Shown one piece after another: positions 36,882 to 49,191 of a stretch of DNA of 64,000 nucleotides. Positions within the stretch are counted from its first letter, which is position 1, and each line of letters opens with the position of its first letter. This DNA is from Ashinkailepas kermadecensis (lineage: Eukaryota > Arthropoda > Thecostraca > Neolepadidae): assembly GCA_034440615.1 (NCBI GenBank), contig JAOTOM010004130.1, positions 1 through 64,000 on the forward strand, given 5' to 3'. A program made the position numbers and the translations under genes. The notes under the pieces were generated by a model that was not told the origin of the DNA, ran no database searches, and was given only the letters and a program-made list of their open reading frames with translations.

Positions 36882-39796
36882 TGGCCTCCGACGGCTGCCC
36901 GGGCGAGCTGGTGGAGCGTGTGCGGCGCGTGACGCAGCAGCTGGCGGCCGGTGCGGCCGAGCTGCCCCTGCTGAACACGCTGCTGGACGCGTCGGACGGC
37001 GGCGGCCGGCTGCTGACCGTGCGGCCGCCCGCGCTGCGCACCGAGTGTCTGCTGCTGCTGGCCCAGCTGCTGGCGGCCGCCGACGACGCCGGACTCGATT
37101 GGGACGCGGAGCCGCTGCTGGGCCGACTGCTGGCCGACGTGTACGGCCCGCCGCCGCCGGCCGCCGACCGGCTGGTGGCGGCGGCGCTCGCGGCCGCCGA
37201 ACTGGCCGTGCTCGACCGGCTGGTGCAGAGCGACCACGAGGCGCACCGCTGCCAAGCCGGCGAGCTGCTGGGCGCCGGCCGGCACTTCATGTTCTACGGC
37301 CTGGCCGGCTGGGAGGAGATGACGCCGCGCCAGCTGTACCCGGTGCCGCAGACACCGCACGACGCGCCGTGCGCGCCGCACGAGGCCGGCCGCACCGAGA
37401 AGGGGCGCGCCATCCGCTCCAGCACCGGCAAGAAGGTGCGCCGCCGCCGGCCCAACGACCGTAAGCGGATCGAGCACTCGCCAATGGCCGCCGAGCACGA
37501 CGACGCGCTGGAGGAGCGCGGCCCGCCGGTGTGGCTGGTGCACGAGAGCACGTCCGACTCGGAGGCGGGCGGCGTCGGCGGCGAGCCGCGGCTGCGCGCC
37601 GCTCAGGTGCGCGTGCGCCAGGCGGCGCTGGTGCTGCTGCACTCGGTGGTGCGGTTCAGCGACAAGCGGCACATGCTGGGCTTCTGGCCGTCGCTGGTGC
37701 CGGACACGCCGAGCGTGCCGGCGCGCACGCTGGTGACGGTGGTGCTGCAGGACCCGGCGGCGCGCTGCCGGCGCGGCGCCGCCGCTGTACTGCGCGAAAT
37801 GCTCGAGTCGAGCCGCTTCTTCCTGACCGGCGTCGACGACCGCGCGGCCGGCACGCCGGCGCCCTTCACGCCCTACTCGGTGACGATGGCGTGCCTGGTG
37901 AAGGAGCTGCACCGCAGTCTGCTGCTGGCGCTGCTGTCCGAGAAGTCGCCGCTGACGCTGGCGGCCGTGCTGCGCGCGCTCGCCTCGCTGGTGGCCAACG
38001 CGCCGTACCACCGGCTGCGCGCCGGCCTGCTCACCAAGGTGAGCCGGCACGTGCGCGCGTTCCTGGCGCACCGCGACCACGATGTCAAGATGGCCGCGCT
38101 GTCGGTGCTGATCAGCGTGACGTCGATCCACGAGCCGCTGCCCGAGGTGTTCCAGCTGCTGCGCGCGCCGGCCTACGCGGCGGCGGCGGACGACGCGGGC
38201 GTCGACTCGCGCGGCGAGTCGGCCGCCTCGGCCGACGAGGCGGTGGCCTACGCCGGCGACGAGCTGGAGTCATACGACGAGGACGACGCCGAGCCGGAGG
38301 AGCCGACCGACGGGGACGGGCCGGCGGTGCGGTCGTGGCTGTGGGTGCGCTGTCGCGCGTTCGTGCTGCGCCAGCGTGACCTGCAGCCGGATGTGCCGTA
38401 TTTCCCGACGCCGGTGCGCGTGCAGGCGATGTGCACGCTGTGCCAAGTCGCCAAGAACTACTTCGCCTCGCTGGCGGGCTGTCTGACCGAGGTGAGCGCG
38501 CTGCTCGAGCGGTGCATGCTCGACGGCGACGTATCGGTGCGCCTGTACGCGGCGCGGCTGCTCGAGTGCGTCGGCGACGCGGCGTCGTCGTCGGCGACGT
38601 GCGCCGACGCGGCCGGCTACGAGCTGTGGCACGCGGCGCTGTCGGGCGCGCTGCCGACGCTGTTCGCGCCCGACCAGCGGCCGTTCCTGCGCGCCGCCGC
38701 CTGCCACGCGCTCAGCACGGTCGGCGCCGGCGTGTTCGAGCGGCTGCCGCGCGACAAGCGGCTGCTGTGCGTGACGCTGGTGCTGCCGCTGTCCGCCGAC
38801 GACGACGGCACGGTGCGCAGCGCGGCCGTGCGCGCCGCCGGCGTGTTCGTGCGGCTGCCCAGTCTGGCCGAGGACCCCGGCTACCTGCTGGACACGGCCG
38901 AGGCGGCCTGCGCGCCGGCCACGGCCGGTCACGCGCTGCTGTCGGTGCGCGTCAACGCCGTGTGGACGCTGGCCAACCTGACCGACTCGCTGGTGACGCG
39001 GCCGGCCAGCTGGCAGCCGCTCGCCACGCAGGTGCTGGCCAACATGACGGCGGTGGCGTTGCGCGCCACCGCCGACGGCGACAAGGTCAAGGTGAACGCG
39101 GTGCGGGCGATCGGCAACCTGCTGCGCCACTTCCCGGTCGCCGTGCTGGCCGACCCGCTGCTGGCGCCGCTGGTGCCCGACTGCGTGGCGGCGCTGGTGC
39201 GCTGCATGACGACCGGCAGCAGCGTCGTGCACATGAAGGTGCGCTGGAACGCCTGCTACGCCGCCAGCAACGTGTTCAAAAACGCGCATCTGCCGTTCGC
39301 GTCGGCGTCGTGGCGCGCGCCGCTGCTGGAGGCGCTCTGCAGGCTGGCGAGCCACTTCAAGAACTTCAAGGTGCGCATCAACGCGGCGCTGGCGCTGGCA
39401 GCGCCCGCTCTCCGGCGGGATTACGGCGAGCAGCTGATGTACGCGTGGCGCCACCTGCTGGAGGCGCTGGAGACGGCGCAGAACATCACCGACTTCAACG
39501 AGTTCAAGCACCGCGACACGCTGCTGCGTCAGGTGTGCCTCACGCTGTGTCACGTGGCGTCGCTGCTGGAGCCGGCGGACCTGGCGCAGGCGGCCGACGC
39601 GCTCGCCGCACATCTCGACACGGTCGCCGCGCACATCGGCCGGCTGCCGAACTCGCTGTTGCCGGAGCAGTCAGCGCCTCTGCTGGCAGCTCGTGAAAAC
39701 CTCAGGCTGTTGAAGAAAAACAGAGATGGCGCGCTCAGTGGAGAGCAGGTTCAGGCGGTCGCGCTGCTGACTGGAGTGTTCAACGAATCGACTTGA
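36882..39796 (+). CDS. HEATR6: HEAT repeat-containing protein 6-like, main exon
   Basis: One long, extremely GC-rich exon encodes about 970 residues of an alpha-solenoid HEAT/ARM protein. The order of landmarks follows vertebrate HEATR6: an FMFYGL block (about residue 154 in the two-exon model, where vertebrates have FMFHGLPG), a basic linker (about 200-216), RVRQAAL...FWPSLVPDTP (about 260-300), FTPYSVTMACLVKELHRSLLLAL (about 345-370), NAPYHRLRAGLLTKV, an acidic linker (about 478-500), and C-terminal HEAT units with KVKVNAVRAIGNLL, MKVRWNACYAASNVFKN and FKVRINAALALAAP (about 754-860). The stop is at 39794-39796. HEATR6 is a scaffold-type protein of poorly known function, amplified in some breast cancers. 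At about 989 residues the model is shorter than vertebrate forms (about 1180), missing mostly N-terminal sequence. The acceptor is taken as 36881; a stronger-looking tttattgtttgcag ending at 36816 is an alternative in phase 2. No aataaa was found within 800 bp downstream. Confidence 0.85.
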
Positions 39797-39919
39797 GGTT
39801 GCTCCGGTCAAGGCCAGTGTGACCGGATGCATTCGACAGCTCATCCTTTGCAATCGGGCACGGGAGACGACGATGCGATGGGACGTGTAAAATTTGACGG
39901 TTGAATGGCATGTTGCCTG

Positions 39920-40115
39920 CATATGGGTGTCACCTTGCAAAATTGATGGGGGGGGGGGGGTAATCTCGACCAAAGCTGCCTCGAAAGCCATATTTATCTG
40001 GTGTGCGCCCACAGACTCGATGGTTAACCTTGGGTCTGATTGGGCAGGAGGGAGGGGAAAATCAGTGATCTAGGGGGTTAGTGGCCCCCTCAGCATATAC
40101 AAGGTGACACCCCTG
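39920..40115. mobile_element. Small hAT-like MITE
   Basis: The right end reads ggtgacacccctg and the left end catatgggtgtcacc, so the inner TIR gggtgtcaccttg is matched almost perfectly. The flanking octamers gttgcctg (39912-39919) and gctgactg (40116-40123) agree at 6 of 8 positions, compatible with an aged 8-bp duplication. The element is 196 bp, non-coding, and contains a G run. Confidence 0.5.
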
Positions 40116-40123
40116 GCTGACTG

Positions 40124-41680
40124 GCTCATCAGGATAAATGTGATATTGGACATTGTGGGAATGGCTATTTGATACCTTTGTGCATGGGTATGTGATGCTG
40201 TAAGGAAGCAAGATCATAAGTTGGCCCAGTCATGGCTGGTGTACCCCACTTAATATGAAAGCATAATCCAATTTGTATCCCTGTTAACAATGTCTGATGT
40301 GATCTTTTGGTATTTTCATAGTTAGCACTTCAGGGCAAGATGTATTTTCAGTATACACCTGTCATGACATCTTAACTGCTGAGCCTTCCAATTCCTTGAA
40401 ATGAGGAGATATGTCCTAAACTTCTTGTTTGAGACTCATTGAGACACATTTTTTCTCCAGTGTTCGAGCACTTTTTCGAGTCAATACGCGTGCTGGTGGC
40501 GACTCTAATTGTTGTAATACAACCGACCAAGATTGTGATCTGGATACAATTACAGTAAAGCTCTCAATGATGTAGTGTGCGACGTGTCCGACATGGCCAA
40601 CACCACGAGCTCAACTGGCCCGAAAATCTGCGTCTGACATTGTCGAGGTGTGGACGAATGCCGGTACATTCGACGGCTCATCGACCACACCTGGCCGATT
40701 TTACACCTACAAAATTACGAAGCCACCCAATTTTGTAGTTCGGGCAGTTCGGTTAATTATGTACGCGTCTGTGCGAATATCAGTTCAATCTAACAAATTG
40801 CTCAGGATTCGCAGCGCAGCCGCCGGTATTACTTTGACGTCAGGTCACGTGGGTGACTGACGTCAGATATCTCATCATTGCGAAGCAATAGGTGTGGCAA
40901 CTAATTTTGAGGCAGTGGAGGACAGAAGAATGCATTTCTGAAGAAGAAAAAATGCAGCCTTTTCAGTTCAGTCGACACAGGCAGTGCTGTCTTTTTGTGG
41001 CAGACACATACATAGCACACACCCCATAAAAAGCCTACATCACATAGTGTCAGCGAGCGTGACCCGTTTTACGTATATTTGGTTTCGAAAAGAAAGAAAA
41101 GTTGTATGTTTAAAGGAGAGTTTCAATTGCAATTTCATCTTAATTTGACCGCATTTCAATGTACTGTACTTGACTAAAAGGCATGATACAAAGGATGGCC
41201 GAATGGTGGAAGGTTGCACTTTCCTTAAATTTTGTCAAGCTTTTCGAAATTCAAAGATTTCCATGGTTAACTGGATAGAAAGACCCTATAATTTAAACTT
41301 TTTCCAACCCCCAACCTTAATGATTGAGCTGGCCGCGGCACTGACCTGGACGGGTTCCACCGGGAAGGGGCAAGGGTATGCTGCGCTAGGAGCTACAAGA
41401 GTAGCTAAGACCCCCACCCCCACCCAAGGGGTCTCACCCGCCCCATAGCGTATGACGCCTCTGGAAGATCGTTATGGCGCGACACACTGACGAACGCCAG
41501 TGGCCGGTATCTGAATTTGGCGTGCCTTTCTTTCTCCATAGGGAGCGAAAATAATTGTTTGTACTTGTGCGTGAGCTTCCGCTTGTACTGGTTTTTGTTA
41601 GCTGGATGAGGATTTATCTAGATGTCCACGTAGATTCATACACATTTTTATATTGGCTGTACCATGGTAATGTTTTTTTG
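40124..41680. other. No recognisable gene
   Basis: No supported exon. At 41413-41463 a C-rich block ends in catagcgtatgacgcctctg. Its reverse complement starts CAGAGGCGTCATACG, like another hAT-type terminus, but no partner end or duplication was found. Confidence 0.45.
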
Positions 41681-42009
41681 TGGGGGGATATTTTTTTGCT
41701 TTTTGTCCACCGACGGTATTTTTTTAGGCACGGGCGCGTTTTCGAGGACCCCGATGTGTTTATTTACTGCCTTGTCTTTTTGTTCCTTTCTAAGGACCAT
41801 GCCGTTTTTTAGGATACGAGCCTCTTTTTGAGGCCCTCATGCGGTCTCATGGCCCGGTGTGTGTTTTTTTAGAGCTTCGGTGTGCTTATTTAGGGCTGCA
41901 AGGCGTGTTTTAAGGCTCTGTCGCTTTTGTGAGACTGCGCTTTGGAAGGCCGGATTCATTTTGGACCTCCCGTTTTGCTTTTAATGTTTCGCTATGTTCA
42001 TTTGGGGCT
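41680..42009. mobile_element. Element C relic, left part
   Basis: The sequence from 'gggcgcgttttcgagga' through 'gtgtttatt' to 'tttggggctcctgacac' corresponds to about 7300-7610 of element A and 44205-44520 of element B. It is interrupted exactly at 42017 by element B and resumes at 49192 (acatttgtggg...), as the uninterrupted versions in A and B show. The original left terminus is not recognisable. Confidence 0.7.
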
Positions 42010-42017
42010 CCTGACAC
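42010..42017. repeat. Left target-site duplication of element B
   Basis: cctgacac lies immediately before the terminal CAGTGGCGTCGCC and is repeated exactly at 49184-49191. Confidence 0.85.
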
Positions 42018-45000
42018 CAGTGGCGTCGCCACGAAATTCCTCCAGGGGGGGGGGCAATGTTGATAGGGGGCCTCCTGCTCCCCAAAAGGGGGCCTCCACT
42101 GTTTTTTTGGTTTTGTATTGTCCCCATATCAGATGCAGCAGCAGCCTATCCTATTTGGCTGCATGCACCTTCATTGGGTCTTTCAATGTGGGGCTTCCCT
42201 AGGTGAGCTGCCATAGACCAGGACAGCAAACACATGGGTGCCTCGGGATGCAAGCAAGAGATACAACAGAATGTGATTATACCAATACTATTATCATCCC
42301 TTCTGTATTTTCTTTTTCTTTTTGCAGATAGACTACCACCAATTAGTAGAAAGGAAATGAGACCCTGAGAAAACCGTGGACAGGTAGCAAGCTAGTAGCG
42401 CCCACGGAATTCCCAGGGTCACAAAATGAAAGGTTAGGGGGAGTACAGAAAAGATGAAAGCATTCAAGCAGAGATAGCTCATGCAGAATATTCATGGGTG
42501 AATACGAACCTAACAAAATCCTCCATCACAAAAAAAAACATTCATTCAGGCACATCATACCTTTCTGTGTTGCCATATATCATCAACAATGATCTTTATG
42601 AATTATATGAACTAGATTTTGTCTTCAGTTTTCATTAGATTTGTATAATTACATAAAGTAACGTCCAAGACATTTCTTTAGCACTGCTTTTTCCTTGGCA
42701 CCTGTTCTATTCTGGGAAATATTTGGCAAATTACGGTGGGGCTCGTGCTGAGCATATCTGAAAGATATCTCCCATTGATCAACCCACTTCTATGTCCACC
42801 AAGTTTAACTGAATATAGCTAGGTTCATCACTACTGTTATTCATTCCCACCAGCTTCATCTCATAAACAAGCTTAAACGATCATTTCTCAGTCCTAGGAC
42901 GACAATTTCGCGAATGCGATAACGAGAAGTGAATTGAATTGGTTTTCTGATCGTCATCTTAGGGATTTTTTTAAATAAAAAAATAACATTTGGTGCTGGC
43001 TGCAAGGCACTTGGCACAGAAGCTAAAATAATAAATCATCCGCGAATAAATTAACGGCAAGAACAATGGCAATGCAACAATCTAACAATGACAATGCATA
43101 AATAATGCAAAACCTTCGAATTCCACGCCTTCACGCCCATGGTTATCGCTGTGCTGTACCGTTTTGTAAATTCTGTCGTTGAGGAGATACTGAAGCTGGG
43201 AAGCTCTAATCATGCAGGCTGTAATCCCAGAAGAAAACTTTGTAGGAAGAAAATACATTTTAAAACATCGTTCATCCCATTTAATATGGGGCAGCGGTGT
43301 TGTTTTGTATGCTTGTGAGGGGGAATTTTTTCTCCGAAATGTTCGCTTTGCTCCATGGGCGTAAGTTTCTAAAAGTTATTGGGGGACCAGTGACGCACCT
43401 ATATTTGCGTCAAGGAGAGGGGGGCAAAAGTATTTCGAGCGGGTCCAACTACTCAATAAAGTCTTCCGATTTCGACCACTATTTTGTCAAAGGGGACCAT
43501 TTTAAATAAAATAATTAGTGGTCAACTGAATTATCCTGTGGAGGGGCCTAATCTACCACTATCGTTTCTGATTCGTCGGATTTCAACCCTAGCTCCCCCA
43601 CCCTGTTCGAATGTATTCTTTTGGTATCCCTTAATAAGTCACCTCGCACTGCTGAAATTACACCTACGCAAATCACTTTAAAATATACAATTTCCCAATT
43701 TCAAACATTCCAGTTCATAGTGCCCGGTCGCCACGACTCCAACGTTAGTGCACGTGCACACCCATCTTGCGCATTCGGCGCATTCGCCACACTTCTTGCG
43801 ATGCTACGGATTCTGCTGGGCCTCCTACGCTTTGCTAATTATTGCCACATGATATACTTGCGCCATATCTGAAGTGATAAAATGCTTCGTATGGGCGTTC
43901 GCTGCGAAAATTCGAGGAATTAAATTCGATCCTTAGTTCCCTACTTCCCATATTTTATGGTGAAGAAATGCGGATACTCGCTGAGCTTTGATTCACCTCA
44001 TATCTTTGATTAAACATGCTTCCAGGTTGGCTACCGAACCGAGGCCCAGCCTGAGTGCACTTCTTTGAACCCGTTTCGTATTTCCTCGTCTACGGATGTG
44101 TCTTAGGGCTCCAATCCATTTTTGTTAGAGACCCAACGCATTTTCGAAACTGCTGCTCGTATGAAGGTTTTGTTGCTTTTCTGTGCACCGAATATTTTTT
44201 TTTAGTTGTCTGGGCGCTTTCAAAGATCTCGATGTGTTTACTTAGTGCCCGGTATTTTTGTTCGTTTCGGGACCATGTTGCTTTTTGCGGCCCCAGCCTC
44301 TTTTCAGGCCCTTGTGCGGTCGTATGGTCCCTGTGTGCCTTGAGAGCTTCCGGTGTTTTTGTAATTTTTTTTTTAAGAGTTCCCGGTATATATAGTTATG
44401 GCTACAACACATGTTTTCGGGTCCTGTCGTTTTTTGCGAGACTGCGCTTTGGAGGCCCAGTCGCATTTTCGGTCCCCGCTGTGCTCTTAGGGTCCCGCTG
44501 TGTTTATTTGGGGCTTCTGACGCACATTTGTGGGGCCCCAGTACGATTTCGGGGCTTCGGTGCGATTTGTCTGGGTCCTAGCGCGACTTATCGCGCCCAG
44601 GTGCGTGGTTCCGGACCCAACGCCAGTTATCTGGGCTCAACGCGATTTTTGTGGATCTCTTCTGAATTTTCTTTAAATTCCGAATCCCGGCCTGATTTTT
44701 TCGAGTCCCTGGCGCCATGTTTTGTATCTCACCTCGATTTTCTTCGAGCTCCGGTATGTTTTCCGATCCCGTACGCGATTTGTCAAGGCATCTGCTGACA
44801 TGTTCGGTGCTCCAGAACCATTGTCCTGACCCGGACTTTTTTGGAATCCCTCCTTATTTTGGAGGGCTCCGGCTTTATTTTTCGGATACCGATGCGACTT
44901 TGGGGGTCACACGGTGCCTATGTGGGGCCCTAGACGCCAATTGTTGGCAGCCCCGACGTTAATTTTTGATGCCCAGACCAAATTTTTGGTACTACCGATG

Positions 45001-46863
45001 GAAATTGTGGGTCCGAGCGCGAAATTTGGTGGGACCGGTTCGAGTTTGCGGGGCGCGTTGTACTTAGCTGTGACCCCAACGCGATCTTGGCGGTTCCTGT
45101 TGCAGATTTTGTGCCTCAGAGCGAGTTTTCTGGGGCCCGGCGTTTTTACTTGGAGTCTCTACGCGAATTCTGGTGGACCGACGCGAATTTGTGTGGCCCC
45201 AGCGCGACTTTTGGGGGCCTCGGCTCGATTCTTGGGAGCATATCCCTTTTAGGAGGGAGAGGGCATTTCCCTCTTTGATGTGTCACTGCGGCCACGAAAG
45301 GACTTTTTTTTTCAGCCGATGGCACCTTTCGGAGTATAAATGCCCTCCGGGTAATTTTTTCCGGACCTGTTCTTAATTTTCCGGTGCTGGGGTCGATTCG
45401 ATCGAGTCTCGGTGTGAACTTTTGGACATCGAGTTCTATTTTTTTAAGGGTCCTTATGTGATATTTTTGGGTCTTGGTACGATTCTTCGGTCTCCAGGTG
45501 CGATTTTTTTCCGTGCCCTGACACGTTTTTTTCCAGTACCCAACGGGTTTTGGGGGGACTTTGACCCGATTTTTGTGTGGCGCAGAGTGACATTCCGGTT
45601 GATAATTGATTTTGGGGGCAGCTGTAACCTTTTGGGTCCAGGCGCGACCTTTTTGGTCTCCAGTGAGATTTTCAAGGGCTGCGACGCGACTTTTTTTAGT
45701 CCAATGTAATCTTTTATGTCCCGAGGTCATTTGCTTGGATCCCTAGCTCGAGTTTTAGCGACCTAGACACTTCGTGGGTGTCCAATACGTTTTGGATGCT
45801 TTTGGTGTCGTTGTTGGGGGCCCAGAGTGATTATCCATGTCCGGATTGTTTTTCGTTGCCCCGGTTTCATTTGTGGCCCAATGATACTGTTGGGGAACGG
45901 TACGACCTATCGTGCCCCGAGGGTGATTTTCATGGTCCGGGCGTGAATTTTTGGTACCCCTAGGCTCAGCGTGATTTTCAGGGGACCCGGCCGGATCTTT
46001 TTGGGCCCATATCGTGATTTTCAAGTACCCCGGCACGACTCCTGCCATTTCAGGGGCTTCGTGCAAGTTATAGACCTCCTCTCGCGTCTTAGGGGTCTCG
46101 CCTCATTTCCTGGAGCTTTTTTAACCGGTTTTGGACGTCTTCTCGTGCGTCCTACCATCCTCCGTATTCAATGGTCCTCCTCTCCCGTTTTGGAGGGCCT
46201 CCTCCCACATCCTAGGGCCCCTTTAACATGGCATGGGGCTTCTTCTCATGTTCCAGGGGCATCCTCTGCCAAATTAGGGGCCTCCTGCCACGCCTCGTGG
46301 GCCTCCTTTGTCCTCGCAAAGCTTACCCGTCTTGAGGGGATCTTCAATTGGGAAACCTCGCTTCCTTCCATACCGGCTACCTACCACTCCAATCTTAAGG
46401 GCCTTCTCTCATTTCCTGGGAATTCCTTCCGGTCGTCGGGGTTTCATTCGGCCCTGGAGACCTCCTACTCCATCTCGAGGGACTCCTCTCCAGTCCGGCA
46501 GGGGCATCCTTTTCTCTTCTAGAGGCTTTCTTTTTCAAATTAGGGGCCTCCTCTCACGTCTTCGGGGCCTCCTGTTCTGCGTTTTGATTATATCTTTGCC
46601 CATTTTAAGGGTGGCCTCGTATCTCCTGGTGGACTTCTGTTCTCTCTCAGGTGCATCCTCTCCCAAATTACAAGCAACCTTTCCTATCTCAGTTACCTTG
46701 TCATTCCCTGGGGACCCTCTTACCCGTCTTGAAACCTTCTTTCTCGCCTGGGAGCCTCCCTCTTATCTAATTGCCATTCTCCTATTTTAGGGGCTTCCTC
46801 GTTCATCAGAAGGTCTCATTTCCAATCTTATATCGTCCTCTTCGGAATTAGGTACTTTCTGCC

Positions 46864-47851
46864 CAGAGGTCAAGAAAGTCGTCAACTTGCCTACGCTGGT
46901 AGGTAGCAAGATTGGCCCTCAATATCTCACTCAAGTAGCAATTTACCCATGACGTATTGAAATAAAAAAATTGACTGGTCACGAATCCTTTCCACAAAAA
47001 TTAGTTTTGTAACGAACAGAAGACATCCAGATTATGAAATATCACTGACTAAAAGGCTGCTACAGTATTGAGCGATACTGCATCACCCCATGGGTTTGTC
47101 CATGACATCGGTAGTTGCTTAATTAATACAGTACTATTTTGGTACTGAGTATCCGTTTACAAACCATATTATTCCAAGACCCATCTCTATGTCATTGTAT
47201 AGAGAAGGATGAATCGCCAACGCGTACTTCACCAGGTAACAAGTGCTGGTAACTTTGATTGTGTTATTGGGCGTGATATGCACATAATAAACATGTATTT
47301 CACATGATGATACATTTCTAGGCCTTTAAATAATAAATTAAACTATAATTAGTTGATTTATGGTCATATCAATGAGAAACTAGCAGCAGACACCCCAAAA
47401 GAACCATAGTGCAGGAACAAATAACGCCAACGCGACCGCCAACGTCTGGGTAACGTTACTTGAGTTACAATTATGGAGTAGAGCAGGTGGCGTTGCGAAC
47501 AAGTGAGGAGCTAAAAGGTGGCAGCACCGTCGCTCACAACGACGCCTCTCACGCCGCAAAACGTGCGATTGTCTATCACAAAATCCATGCTGTCTTGTGA
47601 CTGATATGCTATCAATATAGTGCATCATGGCCATATAGTATCTTTCGTTGCATTTTTTTTACACATGTGGATTGCGGTCTAGTATGTAATATAATATTGT
47701 AACATCTTTCCATTGTCTGGTCATATAACATGGCGGCTGTAGTGAAAGGATGGTGACAAAATAGTGTATGTTCATTTAAGCCGGACCCAGGTAGCAAAAA
47801 GTGCATGTTTTGTTCTCGTAGGTAGCAGTATAGAAACATTCTTGACCTCTG
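46864..47851. mobile_element. Element D: 988-bp hAT-like transposon nested in B
   Basis: The terminal repeats are CAGAGGTCAAGAAAGT at the left and, at the right, a reverse complement of CAGAGGTCAAGAATGT: 16 bp with one mismatch. The flanks tttctgcc (46856-46863) and ttcctgcc (47852-47859) form an 8-bp duplication with one change. Element A has the uninterrupted sequence (about 9620-9650, cctgccacgtctctggatc), which confirms the insertion. No transposase ORF is present. Short gtaggtagca motifs occur near both ends and may be subterminal binding repeats. Confidence 0.75.
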
Positions 47852-47999
47852 TTCCTGCCACTGTTCTGGATCATTCTTTTCTATCTTGGTGGAACCTTAC
47901 CCGTTTTAGGGACTGCTTTTGCGTCTCCGAAACCTCATCTCATATCCACTGGCTTTCTATTCCGTCTTTGGGCCTCCTCTCATTTTCTGAGGTCTCCCT

Positions 48000-48935
48000 T
48001 CCCGTATTGGGCCACCTTTGCAATAATTGGGCCTCCTTTGCAATCCTGGGGCCTCTTTTGTAATCCTGGAGACCTCCTTTGCAATCCTGTGGACCTCCTG
48101 TTCATTCATGGGGGCCTCCTTTGCAATCCTGGAGTCCTCCTTTGCAATCCTGTGGGCCTCTTTTGCAATCCTGGAGTCCTCCTTTGCAATCTTGGGGGCC
48201 TCCTTTGCATTCCTGGGGGCCTCCTTTGTAATACTGGAGGCCTCCTTTGCAATCCTGGGGGCCTCCTTTGCATTCCTGGGGGCCTCCTTTGCAATTCTGG
48301 GGGCCTCCTTTGTAATCCTGGAGATTTCCTTTGCAATCTTGGGGCCTCCTTTTCAATCCTGGGGGCCTCCTTTGTAATCCTGGAGGCCTCCTTTGCAATC
48401 TTGAAGGCCTCCTTTGTAATACTAGAGGCCTCCTTTGCAATCCTGGGGGCCTCCTTTGCATTCCTGGGGGCCTCCTTTGCAATCCTGGAGTACTCCTTTG
48501 CAATCCTGGGGGCCTTCTTTGCAATCCTGGGGGCTTCCTTCGTAATACTGGGGGCCTCCTTTCCAATCCTGGGGGCCTCCTTTGCATTCCTGGGGGCCTC
48601 CTTTGCAATCATGGAGTCCTCCTCTGCAATCCTGGGGGCCTCTGTTGCAATCCTGGGGCCTCCTTTGTAATCCTGGAGGCATTCTTTGCAATCCTGGGGG
48701 CCTCTTTTGCAATCCTGGGGCCTCCTTTGTAATCCTGGAGTCCTCCTTTGCGATCATGGGGGCCTCCTTTGTAATCCTATGGGCCTCCTTTTCAATCCTG
48801 GGGCCTCTTTTGCAATCCTGGGGGCCTCCTTTGCAATCCTGGGGGCCTCCTCTTCAATACTGGGGGCCTCCTTTGCAATCCTGGGGGCCTCCTTTGCAAT
48901 CCTGGGGGCCTCCTTTGCATTCCTGGTGACCTCCG
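48000..48935. repeat. 21-bp minisatellite (ggcctcctttgcaatcctggg) of element B
   Basis: About 44 copies of ggcctcctttgcaatcctggg with variants (ttgcattcctggg, ttgtaatcctgga, ttgtaatactgg) lie in tandem. All frames are open over hundreds of bases on both strands because the unit is 7 codons long; none is a gene. The unit shares the ggcctcctt...cctggg frame with the array of element A but has a different middle (tgcaat rather than ttcgt). Confidence 0.9.
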
Positions 48936-49183
48936 TGCCTATTGTTGGCACTCTCTTGATTTCTGGGGCCTCCTAGGTGACTCCTTCTTCAAATTAGGGG
49001 CCTCCTCTCACGTCTTGGAGGCCTCCACTCATGTCTCGTCGGCCTCCTTGCTCACTTTTTTCCTCTGCATTTCCGGATAGGGGCCTCCTGAAATTTCAGG
49101 GGGGCGGCGCCCCCCCCCCCCCCCCCAGTCTCACGGCAGGGGGGGGCGACTGCCCCTCTGCCCCCCCGGTGGCGACGCCCTTG

Positions 49184-49191
49184 CCTGACAC
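49184..49191. repeat. Right target-site duplication of element B
   Basis: An exact repeat of cctgacac follows the right TIR. Confidence 0.85.

Larger units (their letters stand above)
42018..49183. mobile_element. Element B: 7.2-kb non-autonomous hAT-like transposon
   Basis: It has the same ends as element A (left CAGTGGCGTCGCCACGAA; right ...ggtggcgacgcccttg) and a perfect 8-bp duplication (cctgacac). Its left 2 kb (e.g. 42740-42860, 43270-43660) and its middle (43690-46860, 47852-48000) match A. A's inverted segment and SINE insertion are absent. B instead contains a 988-bp hAT-like insertion (46864-47851) and a different 21-bp minisatellite (about 48000-48930). No transposase is encoded. 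It sits inside relic C, so it jumped after C had formed. Confidence 0.85.
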